A stretch of DNA of 64,000 nucleotides, from the NCBI GenBank assembly GCA_913058145.1, contig CAJXQM010000008.1:1-64000 (forward strand), in the 5' to 3' direction. This document shows, piece by piece, positions 8,512-17,729 of the stretch. The notes below the pieces were generated by a model. It was not told the DNA's origin, searched no databases, and was given only the letters and a program-made list of their open reading frames with translations. Each line of letters starts with the position of its first letter. The first letter of the stretch is position 1. The DNA is from an uncultured Colwellia sp. (lineage in GTDB: Bacteria > Pseudomonadota > Gammaproteobacteria > Enterobacterales > Alteromonadaceae). The position numbers were made by a program, and so were the translations under genes.

Positions 8512-9591
8512 ATGAAAAACATTGCTCATATAGTTAGTAGTTTGGATGTTGGAGGGGCAGAGAAATTTGTTAAAAACATTTCAATTGAACAGTTTAAAAA
8601 CGGCGACAGAGTTGTCATCGTCAGTTTTGGTAAACCAGATGATGATTTTCAAGCGATTATCCAGCAGCATGGAATTAAAGTACATAACCTAACAGGCGGA
8701 ATTTTATCTCGCCTGGTTCAGTTTGTTAGTATTATGTTAACGATTAAAATAATTCATATTCACTCCCCCTCTGTGATTCGCGCTCTCTTGCCAATCTCTC
8801 CTTTATTGTTAATTAAGAAGGTCATTTATACAATCCATGGGGAAGTAGATCCTCCTCAAACATTGATAAAGTTATCACATAAAGCCGCGCGATTTTATCT
8901 CAAAAAAGTCGTTGCAGTTTCTGCGTCAGCGAAAAAGAGTGTTGTGACACGTTATGATTGGAAAGAAGACCCAATACAGTTGATAAAGAATGGTGTTAAT
9001 GCTGTAACGTACGCCAATGAAAATGAAAATGAAAATGAAAATGAAAATGAAAAAGGTATAAAACTGGGCGTTGTTAGTCGACTCATACCACTTAAAAATA
9101 TCCCGATGTTATTTAATGCGCTAGCGCAATTGTCAAAAAATGAGACGGATAAATTTTCTATTCAAATTTTTGGTGAGGGTAGTGAAAAAGAGGTGCTTGA
9201 GCAAATAGCACACAAATTAATAGCAGATGGAATGAAAATTGAATTTCATGGCAATGTTATTGAAGAGTGTGATATTTACAGCGCTTTTGATATTTTAGTC
9301 ATGTGTTCAGACACAGAAGGCCTTCCTATGTCTGTTCTTGAGGCCATGGGTTATCGTTTACCTGTGATTTCGACTAGTGTTGGTGCTATTCCTGACGTTA
9401 TTTCTCATGAAAAAAATGGTTGGTTATATGAAGCTAAAGATGTGGACAGTTTACAAAAAATCCTTCAAAGCATTGTCACCTCACCTCAAAAAATCCGTAA
9501 GTTTGGAGAATCAGCCAAAAAATTTATAGATGAAAATTATGCAATATCATTAATTTATGATGATTATAATAAAGTGTATCAAGCTAAATGA
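8512..9591 (+). CDS. Glycosyltransferase family 4
   Basis: GT-B fold retaining glycosyltransferase of the EPS pathway, cytoplasmic face of the membrane. The N-terminal domain opens with the glycine-rich SSLDVGGAEKF loop typical of GT4. The C-terminal donor-binding domain has GVVSRLIPLKNI and the EGLPMSVLEAMG motif (E-x7-E), followed by PVISTSVGAIPDVI. A run of six Asn-Glu dipeptides near residues 169-180 lies in the linker between the two domains and comes from a perfect DNA hexamer repeat. The stop codon overlaps the next start by four bases (ATGA), so the two genes are translationally coupled. Donor and acceptor are unknown. Confidence 0.9.
   Translation: MKNIAHIVSSLDVGGAEKFVKNISIEQFKNGDRVVIVSFGKPDDDFQAIIQQHGIKVHNLTGGILSRLVQFVSIMLTIKIIHIHSPSVIRALLPISPLLLIKKVIYTIHGEVDPPQTLIKLSHKAARFYLKKVVAVSASAKKSVVTRYDWKEDPIQLIKNGVNAVTYANENENENENENEKGIKLGVVSRLIPLKNIPMLFNALAQLSKNETDKFSIQIFGEGSEKEVLEQIAHKLIADGMKIEFHGNVIEECDIYSAFDILVMCSDTEGLPMSVLEAMGYRLPVISTSVGAIPDVISHEKNGWLYEAKDVDSLQKILQSIVTSPQKIRKFGESAKKFIDENYAISLIYDDYNKVYQAK
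9016..9051 (+). repeat. Hexanucleotide tandem repeat, six copies of AATGAA
   Basis: Six perfect copies of AATGAA inside a glycosyltransferase gene, each encoding Asn-Glu. Because the unit is six bases, changes in copy number keep the reading frame and only change the length of an acidic linker between the two Rossmann domains. The next codons (AAAGGT) begin with a related A-rich sequence. Confidence 0.9.
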
Positions 9592-10712
9592 CTAATCATA
9601 AAAACAACATACTATTATTTACTAGTATATACCCCTTACCATGGCAGCCCAATAAAGCTACTTTTAACTTCCAGCAGTATGAATGTTTGAGTAAAGAACA
9701 TCATGTTGATTTTTTAGTACCGGTTCCTTGGTTGGAATGGTTTAAAAATATGGGTAAGTTAATAGATCGTCATGACTATAAGCATGTTTGCTATTTTCCT
9801 TTTTTTTATGTTCCTGGTTTTTTTAGAGGCTTTAATAGTTTTTTTTTAGTACTTTCAACTATTATTTCTATTGTACCAATCCTAAAATTAATGAAAGCAA
9901 AAACCGTACTAGCTAGTTGGGCTTCTCCTGATGGGCTTGCCTGTGCGTGGTTAAAAAACATTTGTAAATACCGCTTATTTATTCAATGTTTAGGTAGCGA
10001 TGTTAATGTTCATAGTAAACATTATTTTAGAAAGGCCTTGTTGAAAAAAAGTTTTGATTTATCTGACGGTGTTATAACGGTTAGCAAAGCTTTACAGGGT
10101 GAGGTAGAAAAAATAAGTAAAAAGGCGAAGGTAGAAACAATTTATAATGGGGTGAATTTTAGTCAATTCACCTTGTCAGCTGAAAAGTTTGATCAAACAT
10201 CACTGATTTTTATTGGCAACATGATTAAAACTAAAGGCATCTATGAATTATTAAATGCAGTTAAAACAATGATTGGATCAGGAAGTTATTTTCATCTGCA
10301 TATGGTAGGTAATGGCCCTGAAATTGATAACATAAAAGCACTTATTATCACTAATAATTTACAGCAGAGTGTCACTGTGCACGGAACTATCAATCATCAT
10401 CAAGTTGTAGATTTATTGCAAAAGTGTGACGTACTTGTTTTACCCAGTTATCAAGAAGGTGTTCCTAATGTGATTATGGAAGCGTTAGCTTGTGGCGTTC
10501 CAGTTGTTGCTACAAAAGTTGGTGGTATTCCCGAGGTGGTTAATGACAATAATGGGGTGTTGATCAATCATCATAACGAGGGAGATATTGTAGCAGGTAT
10601 AGAAAAATGCCTATCTAATACATGGAATGGACAAGCAATTAGAGAGTCAATAAAACTTTATACATGGGGTGCTAATGTGAAGCAATTAAGCTCGTTTTTA
10701 TTTCACCATTAA
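9588..10712 (+). CDS. Glycosyltransferase family 4
   Basis: GT-B fold glycosyltransferase of 374 residues. The N-terminal acceptor domain includes a hydrophobic stretch near 90-115 that may dip into the membrane. The donor domain has FIGNMIKTKGIYELL and then the YQEGVPNVIMEALACGVPVV motif, with E-x7-E geometry, followed by ATKVGGIPEVV. It starts inside the stop codon of the preceding GT4 gene (ATGA overlap). Second sugar transferase of the operon; linkage and donor unknown. Confidence 0.9.
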   Translation: MTNHKNNILLFTSIYPLPWQPNKATFNFQQYECLSKEHHVDFLVPVPWLEWFKNMGKLIDRHDYKHVCYFPFFYVPGFFRGFNSFFLVLSTIISIVPILKLMKAKTVLASWASPDGLACAWLKNICKYRLFIQCLGSDVNVHSKHYFRKALLKKSFDLSDGVITVSKALQGEVEKISKKAKVETIYNGVNFSQFTLSAEKFDQTSLIFIGNMIKTKGIYELLNAVKTMIGSGSYFHLHMVGNGPEIDNIKALIITNNLQQSVTVHGTINHHQVVDLLQKCDVLVLPSYQEGVPNVIMEALACGVPVVATKVGGIPEVVNDNNGVLINHHNEGDIVAGIEKCLSNTWNGQAIRESIKLYTWGANVKQLSSFLFHH

Positions 10713-10745
10713 TAAATATAATTTAGCTATGCAGAGAATATATTT

Positions 10746-11861
10746 GTGGCAAACATTATTTTAGGGTGTTCATTAGGTTTTTTAATCTATACCTATTTGC
10801 TTTATCCCATGGTGATCGGGTTTATGGCGAAGTGGTTTGGTAAAAGTGTGACAAAAAAAATGCCTGAAGAATCACCTGATATTACAGTGGTTTTGTGTGT
10901 GTTTAATAGTGAAGATGTTATTCAATCTCGTATTGAAAATATATTTGCACTTGATTACCCCGCTGAAAAATTAAAGATAATAGTCGTCGCCGATGGTTGT
11001 ACGGACAAAACCTGTGAGCAAGTAGAGCTCAGTGACTTTCGTCATGTTAAATTAGTTCGCTATGAAAATAATCGTGGTAAATCGTATGCCTTATCAAAAG
11101 CGCTTGAGCATGTTGGTACTGATTTGATTTTGTTTGCTGATGTCAGGCAGCGTTTTGCTGTTGATGTATTACAACAGATGGTGCCTTATTTTAATGACGA
11201 AAATGTAGGTGCAGTAACTGGAAATTTACAAATAGAAGAGAGTGGTGGAGATCCAGGGCTTTATTGGCGCTATGAAAAAGCAATACGTAAATGTGAAAGT
11301 GAGTATTTATCACTTGTTGGCGTAACAGGCGCTATTTATATGGCGCAAGCTAAACTAATGCCTGTTTTTCCTGTCGATATTGTTTTAGATGATATGTATG
11401 GGCCATTAACGATAATCAAACAAAATTATAGAGTGGTTTATTGTGAACAAGCGCATGCCTTTGATAATGGGTCACATACATTAAGAGAAGAGTTTGATAG
11501 AAAGGTTAGAACGCTTGCCGGTAATTATCAATTATTTCAAATATTACCGTGGACGTTAAATCCATTTAAAAACCCTGTTTTTTTTGAGTTTTTTTCTCAT
11601 AAAGTATGCAGGCTGCTTGTACCCTATTTTATAATATCACTCTTTGTTAGTAGCGCGTTTAGCGCGAACTGGTTTGGAATTTTTATGTTTTATAGTCAGT
11701 TGTTTTTTTATGTGTTGACGCTACTATTTTATGTGTATTTTTATAAGAAAAAAGGTAAAACAAATTTTATACTCAGTTTTATGATGTTGAATCTGGCCGC
11801 CTTAAAAGCAGGCGTAGTCTATTGGACAGGTTCAACAAGTAGCATATGGAAAAAACATTAG
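10746..11861 (+). CDS. Membrane glycosyltransferase family 2
   Basis: GT-A fold inverting glycosyltransferase. One N-terminal membrane segment (first 20 residues) precedes the catalytic domain, which contains ITVVLCVFNSEDVI, VVADGCTDKT (nucleotide-binding Asp), a DVRQRF motif in the DxD position, and DDMYGPL near the catalytic base region. C-terminal membrane helices occupy about 285-345. The arrangement resembles processive, membrane-embedded GT2 enzymes, but a clear QxxRW motif is not seen; RKVRTLAGN occupies its place. Start is GTG at 10746. It follows the GT4 gene by 33 bases in the same operon. Confidence 0.87.
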   Translation: MANIILGCSLGFLIYTYLLYPMVIGFMAKWFGKSVTKKMPEESPDITVVLCVFNSEDVIQSRIENIFALDYPAEKLKIIVVADGCTDKTCEQVELSDFRHVKLVRYENNRGKSYALSKALEHVGTDLILFADVRQRFAVDVLQQMVPYFNDENVGAVTGNLQIEESGGDPGLYWRYEKAIRKCESEYLSLVGVTGAIYMAQAKLMPVFPVDIVLDDMYGPLTIIKQNYRVVYCEQAHAFDNGSHTLREEFDRKVRTLAGNYQLFQILPWTLNPFKNPVFFEFFSHKVCRLLVPYFIISLFVSSAFSANWFGIFMFYSQLFFYVLTLLFYVYFYKKKGKTNFILSFMMLNLAALKAGVVYWTGSTSSIWKKH

Positions 11862-11877
11862 AAAGGGATATCGTTGT

Positions 11878-13056
11878 ATGTTGTTAGTATTGTTTATTGT
11901 AGTTGTGGCACTCATGGCTTTTGTATATCTGGCCAATCAACGTAATATGTTGCATTGGATGCCCTCGTATCTGAAGCAAACAATAACTCAGAGTATAAAA
12001 AATTGTAATAAGAGTGAAGAGGCAACACATATCATGTTCTGCTTTGTTGACCACTACGAACCGCAGTGGAAAAATCCCGACAATATAGAACTAGAGCGAC
12101 AAAGAGTTGAACGCTGGTTTGAACAATACCCTAAAATGGCAGAACAATTCAAAGATGCCGATGGTTGTTCGCCTAAACATACCTTTTTTTATCCTGAAGA
12201 AGAATATCGACAAGAGCATTTGGCCAAATTGTCCGACATGTGTTATCGAGGTTACGGTGAAATAGAAATTCATTTGCATCATGAAAACGATACTAGTGAT
12301 AATTTAACCCAATCATTAACCTCTTTTGCAAAAAAACTTCATGAAAATCATGGCGCCTTACCAATTGATCCCACAACAGGGCAAATAAAATACGCTTTCA
12401 TACATGGAAATTGGTGTCTTGATAACTCACACCCGAATGGTGAATGGTGTGGCGTGAATGATGAATTAATCGTACTTAATAATACGGGGTGTTATGCCGA
12501 TTTAACCTTCCCTTCTGCACCAAACCCTACTCAACCAAGAACAATCAATTCAATTTACTATGTTAAAGACGACCCATTAAAATCAAAATCACATGACAAA
12601 GGCATAAATGTACGAGTAGGAGGCAAGCCATGGGGTGATTTGATGTTGATTAATGGTCCACTAATGCTTAATTGGAAGCAAAGAAAGTTTGGGATTATGC
12701 CTCGTGTTGAAAATGCAGACATTAGAACCAGTAATCCACCTTCGCCGGAGCGTATAGATTTATGGGTTAACGCCAATGTACATGTTGAAAATCAGCCTAA
12801 CTGGCGTTTTATTAAAATACATACCCATGGAACACAAGACAAAGATATGGATATATTGTTAGGTAAGCCAATAGAAAAAATGCACGAATATCTCAATGAT
12901 AAATATAATGATGGTCAGAATTATAAGCTTCATTATGTTTCATCAAGAGAAATGTATAATATTATTAAAGCTGCCGAAGCAGGTAAAACGGAAGACCCAA
13001 ATCAGTATCGTAACTTTGAGTTGCCTAAACCCATGTTCAAAGCACTTGGCCTGTAA
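11878..13056 (+). CDS. Membrane-anchored divergent polysaccharide deacetylase-like protein
   Basis: I do not recognise a named family. An N-terminal hydrophobic anchor (residues 1-18) is followed by a domain with metal-ligand-like motifs in the order of a deacetylase / glycoside-hydrolase barrel: FVDHYEPQW with Asp58-His59, EIEIHLHHEND with His132, His134 and His135, FIHGNWCLDNS with His176, and a late KIHTHG motif. The canonical NodB TFDDG is replaced by FVDHY. It lies 16 bases after a GT2 gene, and its stop overlaps the start of a true NodB-type deacetylase by one base (TAATG), so the two are coupled. It could be a deacetylase, a hydrolase or an inactive partner. Fold assignment is inferred from motifs only. 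Confidence 0.6.
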   Translation: MLLVLFIVVVALMAFVYLANQRNMLHWMPSYLKQTITQSIKNCNKSEEATHIMFCFVDHYEPQWKNPDNIELERQRVERWFEQYPKMAEQFKDADGCSPKHTFFYPEEEYRQEHLAKLSDMCYRGYGEIEIHLHHENDTSDNLTQSLTSFAKKLHENHGALPIDPTTGQIKYAFIHGNWCLDNSHPNGEWCGVNDELIVLNNTGCYADLTFPSAPNPTQPRTINSIYYVKDDPLKSKSHDKGINVRVGGKPWGDLMLINGPLMLNWKQRKFGIMPRVENADIRTSNPPSPERIDLWVNANVHVENQPNWRFIKIHTHGTQDKDMDILLGKPIEKMHEYLNDKYNDGQNYKLHYVSSREMYNIIKAAEAGKTEDPNQYRNFELPKPMFKALGL

Positions 13057-14054
13057 TGCTTAATAAATCTGTCTTAAAATCATTACTCATTCGATTTTCT
13101 GGTTATGAAGCTTATAAGTGGCTAACTAGAAAAAACGGACTGTATTGTTTTAATTATCACCGTATTGGTGATTGTACAAAAACACCATTTGATCCGAATC
13201 TTTATAGTTGCTCGGTGGAGCAATTCAAAAAGCAAATACAATTTATTAAGAAAAATTTTCAAGTGATAACGCTTGAAGAGGCACTCTTGTTAGCTGAACA
13301 TAAATTACCGTTGAATATGCGTTATGCACTAATAACGTTTGATGATGGTTATATTGATAATTATGAAGTGGCTTACCCTATTTTAAAGGAAGAAGAAATC
13401 AGTGCGATTTTTTTCATCCCTACAGATTATGTTGATTCCGAACTTATTCCTTGGTGGGATGAAATTGCTTGGATGTTGAAAAACACAACCAAAAAGGCAT
13501 TTTGTTTTGGGGAAAGCGGTACTGTTCATTTAAATGGTTCAACAGTAGATAAAGTGATTCGAAATTTTCTAACCGTAATTAAAACCGATCCAAGACCAAT
13601 GGATGAAAAATTGTTGGAACTCAAAACAAAACTAGGTTGTGAGTATAACGTTAATCCAAGAGATAAATCATTATTTGTCTCTTGGAAGCAAATAAAAGAA
13701 ATGAAATCTGGCGGTATGGCAATAGGCTCACATACGTGTAGCCATCGTATTTTAACGCATATAGATAAAGAAAATCAGTTGTTAGAATTAGGGCAATCTA
13801 AGCAATGTTTAGAGCAACATTTAGGCTGTGCTATTGACTCAGTTGCTTATCCTGTAGGGCAACGCAATACCTTTAATAATGATATATGTGAAATGACCAA
13901 GCAGCTTGGTTATAAAATTGGGTTTTCATTTACTAATACCGTAAATGACTTACCAATAGTTAATCCCTATAACGTTAGCCGTTTAGGGATAGATAATCAC
14001 CCAAGCCTAATGGTATTGAGACAAAAGATAGTATTGTCGGGAAAATCGGAATAA
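13056..14054 (+). CDS. Polysaccharide deacetylase (NodB domain)
   Basis: Carbohydrate esterase family 4-like enzyme that removes acetyl groups from N-acetylated sugars. NodB motifs are present: TFDDGY at 94-99 (catalytic base and metal Asp) and SHTCSH at 225-230 (HxxxH metal ligands), then SVAYPVGQRNTF near 256-267. The opening GLYCFNYHRIGD is typical of exopolysaccharide-linked deacetylases. No signal peptide is evident, so it may act at the cytoplasmic face or be peripheral. It is coupled by a TAATG overlap to the upstream deacetylase-like gene. XrtA loci commonly contain such an enzyme. Confidence 0.88.
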   Translation: MLNKSVLKSLLIRFSGYEAYKWLTRKNGLYCFNYHRIGDCTKTPFDPNLYSCSVEQFKKQIQFIKKNFQVITLEEALLLAEHKLPLNMRYALITFDDGYIDNYEVAYPILKEEEISAIFFIPTDYVDSELIPWWDEIAWMLKNTTKKAFCFGESGTVHLNGSTVDKVIRNFLTVIKTDPRPMDEKLLELKTKLGCEYNVNPRDKSLFVSWKQIKEMKSGGMAIGSHTCSHRILTHIDKENQLLELGQSKQCLEQHLGCAIDSVAYPVGQRNTFNNDICEMTKQLGYKIGFSFTNTVNDLPIVNPYNVSRLGIDNHPSLMVLRQKIVLSGKSE

Positions 14055-14058
14055 GCCT

Positions 14059-15144
14059 ATGTTGAATTGTCAGCTAATTGTCAGTGGAAATAGTAATCAT
14101 TTACAACAAATATATTTTGGTTTTCAATTATTGCAAAGAAATGGCTTAATTAATTTAAAGCAAATAATTGATCATGATGCTCCTTACTTTGAGAGAAATA
14201 AAACGTTACCCTTTGGTGCTCAAGGGGGTGGTTTAAAGGTTGTTTTAAATAATTCCATTCGAGTTTTTTACGATATGGTGGATGCTCATACTATTGATAT
14301 AGATAATTTAGAGTGGGCTGATTTTTACTTTAAACGTAGCTACAACCGTGATCTTCATACAACGCTTTCGGAAAAGATTTGTCCTCTTGATCTTAATTAT
14401 ATGGTGAAATCTGATAAATTTAATTGGCATAATTTAGTTCGTTCTTATCAGCTATCTTCAGGGGTAGAAAGAATCAAAGCGTGTATAAGAGAAATAGATA
14501 TAAATAATAAAATGAGTTATTCGCCACGAATAAATGAATTACAAGCAAAGCCTAATATCGATATACCCTTTAAAATTTTGTTTATGTGTCGACTCTGGGA
14601 ACCTGAAAAAGATGATCATTGGAAATTAACAAAAGCACAGCAAGAAGACCGCATCGAAATAAACAATGTAAGGGTAAATTGTATTAGAAAATTGAAAAAA
14701 GAGTTTGGTCAAGAGTTTACCGGAGGATTAGCGCCAACCACTTATGCACAAAATAACTTTAGTGATGTAGTGAGTAGTGCTTCGGTGACCAGTAAAAGAA
14801 ATTATATTACTCAATTAAAAAAGTACCCTGTTTGTATTTCAACAACGGGATTAGCTAATTCTACCGGTTGGAAATTTGGTGAATATATTGCCCTTTCTAG
14901 GGCTATTGTGAGTGAAAAATTGCACTCGCAAACAGTAGGGAACATACAAAAAAACATTAATTACTTACAGTTTGATACCGCCGATGAATGTGTAGAACAA
15001 GTTCATAAATTACGTTCAAATAAAGAGTTAAGGGCAAATATGATGAAAGCTAATAATCGCTATTATCTTAATCATTTGGCTCCTGACAAATTAGTAATGA
15101 GTTCATTGCAAAGAGCCTTGAATCAAACTCAAGGAATTAAATAA
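14059..15144 (+). CDS. Unrecognised protein, probable glycosyltransferase
   Basis: 361 residues with no family I can name. The first half has no clear glycosyltransferase signature. The second half begins with a strand-loop start (FKILFMCRLWEPEKD) like that of a second Rossmann domain, and later has ISTTGLANSTGWKFGEYIALSRAIVSEKL, which resembles the donor-binding part of GT-B enzymes where a Gly-x-Lys/Glu segment precedes a helix. It starts four bases after the deacetylase gene and its stop overlaps the next GT2 start (TAATG), so it is an integral part of the glycan operon. A glycosyltransferase role is inferred from fold hints and context. Confidence 0.5.
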   Translation: MLNCQLIVSGNSNHLQQIYFGFQLLQRNGLINLKQIIDHDAPYFERNKTLPFGAQGGGLKVVLNNSIRVFYDMVDAHTIDIDNLEWADFYFKRSYNRDLHTTLSEKICPLDLNYMVKSDKFNWHNLVRSYQLSSGVERIKACIREIDINNKMSYSPRINELQAKPNIDIPFKILFMCRLWEPEKDDHWKLTKAQQEDRIEINNVRVNCIRKLKKEFGQEFTGGLAPTTYAQNNFSDVVSSASVTSKRNYITQLKKYPVCISTTGLANSTGWKFGEYIALSRAIVSEKLHSQTVGNIQKNINYLQFDTADECVEQVHKLRSNKELRANMMKANNRYYLNHLAPDKLVMSSLQRALNQTQGIK

Positions 15145-16166
15145 TGAGTAACAAGGCCTTAAACCCGATAATTTCGGTGATATTGCCCGTTTATAATGCG
15201 GAAAAATATATTGAAGAAGCGATTAATTCGATATTAGAACAAACGTATCAAAATTTTGAATTGATTATTATCAATGACGGATCCACAGATACTAGTTTAT
15301 CTGTAATAAACCAATATGACAAAAACAATAAAGTAATAATAGTAACCCAAGAAAATAAGGGTCTTATCTTTACGTTAAATAAAGGGATAGATTTAGCAAA
15401 AGGGCAATATATAGCCAGAATGGATGCTGATGATATAGCGTACCCAGAACGATTTGAAAAACAGATATCATTATTTGAAGCCAATCCTAGCTTAGGTGTG
15501 TGCAGTGCTTCAACAGAAAATTTTGGTGCGGAAACTGATATAACCATACGCTCTGCCGATAACGATAATTTAAAAGTGACTTTATTATTTTGGCCCCCTT
15601 TTGCTCATCCCGCAGCGATGATTAAGCGCTCTGTATTATTAGCACATAATATCTATTATCGTGAAGAATTTAAGCATTGTGAAGATTTTGATTTATGGAG
15701 CCAGCTTGCCCCTTATTGCCAGTTTTCAAATGTAACAGAGGTAATGTTAAAGTATCGAGTTCATCCTGAGCAAGTCACCAATAGCTTTTCTGACGTGGTG
15801 CTTGATGCACACTTTAGAATATGCCAACGTAATTTGTTGGCTCAAGGAATAAAATTAGAGAAACGAGATTTTTTGGCTTTTTTAGGGAAAGAAAAACATC
15901 CTGATGGTTTTCAGCGATTAATTTCGATATATCAGCAAATCATAAAAGTGAATCACATTGAAAAGCATTATAACAAGAATACATTGATGAAGGTCATAGT
16001 AAATATTGTTTTCAATCAAGCCATTGATTTTTATGGTATTTCAGGATTTGTCAAAATAAACAATTCATTTGAAAATATTTATAAATACGTTTCGTTTAGT
16101 AGGCTTCTGTTTGGGTGTGTTCGGAGAGATATTTTGACCTTAATAAAAAGTTTTAAAAAGTATTAG
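15144..16166 (+). CDS. Glycosyltransferase family 2
   Basis: GT-A fold enzyme. ISVILPVYNAEKYIEEAINS and IIINDGSTDTS form the nucleotide-binding half, ARMDADDIAYPERF supplies the DxD metal site, and FKHCEDFDLWSQL is in the acceptor and catalytic-base region (ED motif). Residues 1-230 cover the domain; the C-terminal 110 residues are not assigned. Coupled to the preceding gene by a one-base TAATG overlap. Donor sugar unknown. Confidence 0.9.
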   Translation: MSNKALNPIISVILPVYNAEKYIEEAINSILEQTYQNFELIIINDGSTDTSLSVINQYDKNNKVIIVTQENKGLIFTLNKGIDLAKGQYIARMDADDIAYPERFEKQISLFEANPSLGVCSASTENFGAETDITIRSADNDNLKVTLLFWPPFAHPAAMIKRSVLLAHNIYYREEFKHCEDFDLWSQLAPYCQFSNVTEVMLKYRVHPEQVTNSFSDVVLDAHFRICQRNLLAQGIKLEKRDFLAFLGKEKHPDGFQRLISIYQQIIKVNHIEKHYNKNTLMKVIVNIVFNQAIDFYGISGFVKINNSFENIYKYVSFSRLLFGCVRRDILTLIKSFKKY

Positions 16167-16199
16167 AGTTATGATGTTATCAGAAGGAGTAAAGGATCA

Positions 16200-17633
16200 G
16201 TGACTGTTGCCAACAAAGCCAGAGCAGGCATTAAATGGGGGGTTTTGGGTGGAATATTAAATCAACTGTTTTCTTGGGTTGCTACTATTTGGGTTATTCG
16301 GCTATTAACCCCAGAAGACTTTGCTTTAATTGCATTAAGTGATCTCGCCCTTGGAGTATTACTTGTTATTGGGCAGTTTGGTATTGGTGCAGCTTTAGTT
16401 AGAACGATAAACCTAACAAAAAAACAAACGAACCAATCTTTCACCGCGTTATTCATAGTAAATGTTATTCTTTTTTCTTTTTTTCAACTCAGTGCTCCCT
16501 TTTTTGCTGATTTATTTGAACAACCTAGATTGCTAGGGTTAATTCGGCTGAGCTCTATCGCTTTTCTTTTGTTGCCGTTTAACGTAATTAATGGAGCACT
16601 AATTAATAGAGATATGCAATATAAGCAGTTACACATTCTAAATGTTGGGATTGGGATTTTGCAGATCATGGTTAATTTATCATTGGCAATGTTAGGTTAT
16701 GGTTTTTGGGCTCTGGCGATAGGTGCCATTGTTGCACAATGTACTAGTGCTATTTGCTATAGCTGGTTAACTCAATATTCTCCTCGATTAGACTTCTCTT
16801 TTGACGAATTTAAACCTCTAGTAAGAGATAGTAGCTTAAACTTTTTTCACTCAACCGCTTGTGAGATTAATCAAAGGGTAGATATATTCTTTATCAACCA
16901 CTTTACCGGTAGTAATGCGCTAGGTCTTTATCGCGTTATTTTATCCTTGTCTGAGAAGCCAGTGTCAATGATTGGGGGGTTGGCTCAACAAATAGGGTTA
17001 GCCTCGTTTTCAAAAATATCTGAAGATAAATCGTTAGTTGGACATTATGTTATTAAATCTACAGCGGTTATGGCCATGTTATTATTTCCCGTATTTTTTG
17101 GACTTGCGGCAACGGCACCTAATTTTGTACCTTTGCTGCTAGGTGATAGGTGGTTAAGCGCAATTATACCATTACAAATTATATGTATTGTTCAGCTTGT
17201 GAATGCTTTTAAAGTCATTCCAGGGTCTGCATTGTTTGCTACAGGTTTTGGTAAACGCAAATTATTACATGTGACGGTTGCTTTTTTTGCTGCCATAGTT
17301 GGTTGGGGGCTAGGCTTGCCCTTTGGTTTAAATGTAGGGTGTATGCTTTTTGCCGCGACTTATGTCGTGTGGTTTATTTGGCATATTTGGGATGCTAGTC
17401 ATTATATATTACTTAAACAAAAAGAGTATTGGCGCTGCTTATTAATTCCGATGAGCTTGTCTGTGTTTATGTTTTTTATCGTGGTGGGCATTAATGACAT
17501 TATGCAAAATTTACCTGTTTTGGCCGTACTGGCTGTTCAAATTTGTATTGGTGCATTCGTTTATATTGCATTGGCCTTAATGTGTTTTAAACATCATAGC
17601 TTGAATCTATTTAAGTTACTGAAAAACAGCTAG
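16200..17633 (+). CDS. Polysaccharide flippase (Wzx/WzxC-like, MOP superfamily)
   Basis: Integral membrane protein of 477 residues with about 12-14 hydrophobic segments along its length. It opens with ARAGIKWGVLGGILNQLFSWVATIWVIRLLTPEDFALIAL, the pattern of WzxC-type polysaccharide translocases, and later has INQRVDIFFINHFTGSNALGLYR. It should flip undecaprenyl-linked repeat units across the inner membrane for periplasmic polymerisation. Start is GTG at 16200, preceded by AAGGAG. Together with the Wzz-, Wza- and Wzy-like proteins it indicates a Wzx/Wzy-dependent pathway. Confidence 0.9.
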   Translation: MTVANKARAGIKWGVLGGILNQLFSWVATIWVIRLLTPEDFALIALSDLALGVLLVIGQFGIGAALVRTINLTKKQTNQSFTALFIVNVILFSFFQLSAPFFADLFEQPRLLGLIRLSSIAFLLLPFNVINGALINRDMQYKQLHILNVGIGILQIMVNLSLAMLGYGFWALAIGAIVAQCTSAICYSWLTQYSPRLDFSFDEFKPLVRDSSLNFFHSTACEINQRVDIFFINHFTGSNALGLYRVILSLSEKPVSMIGGLAQQIGLASFSKISEDKSLVGHYVIKSTAVMAMLLFPVFFGLAATAPNFVPLLLGDRWLSAIIPLQIICIVQLVNAFKVIPGSALFATGFGKRKLLHVTVAFFAAIVGWGLGLPFGLNVGCMLFAATYVVWFIWHIWDASHYILLKQKEYWRCLLIPMSLSVFMFFIVVGINDIMQNLPVLAVLAVQICIGAFVYIALALMCFKHHSLNLFKLLKNS

Positions 17634-17729
17634 ATAAAAAAGTATTATTTGAATTTAAGCTTTCTTTTACAGGAGTTTTTTTTGATGAGTTTAACATGGT
17701 AGTAAAAATACATTGGAAATGCATAGCGT

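Noticed and set aside
11878-13056. Calling this gene a classical NodB deacetylase
   Set aside because: The TFDDG motif is absent; only scattered metal-ligand-like motifs support a deacetylase fold, so it is reported as divergent and uncertain.
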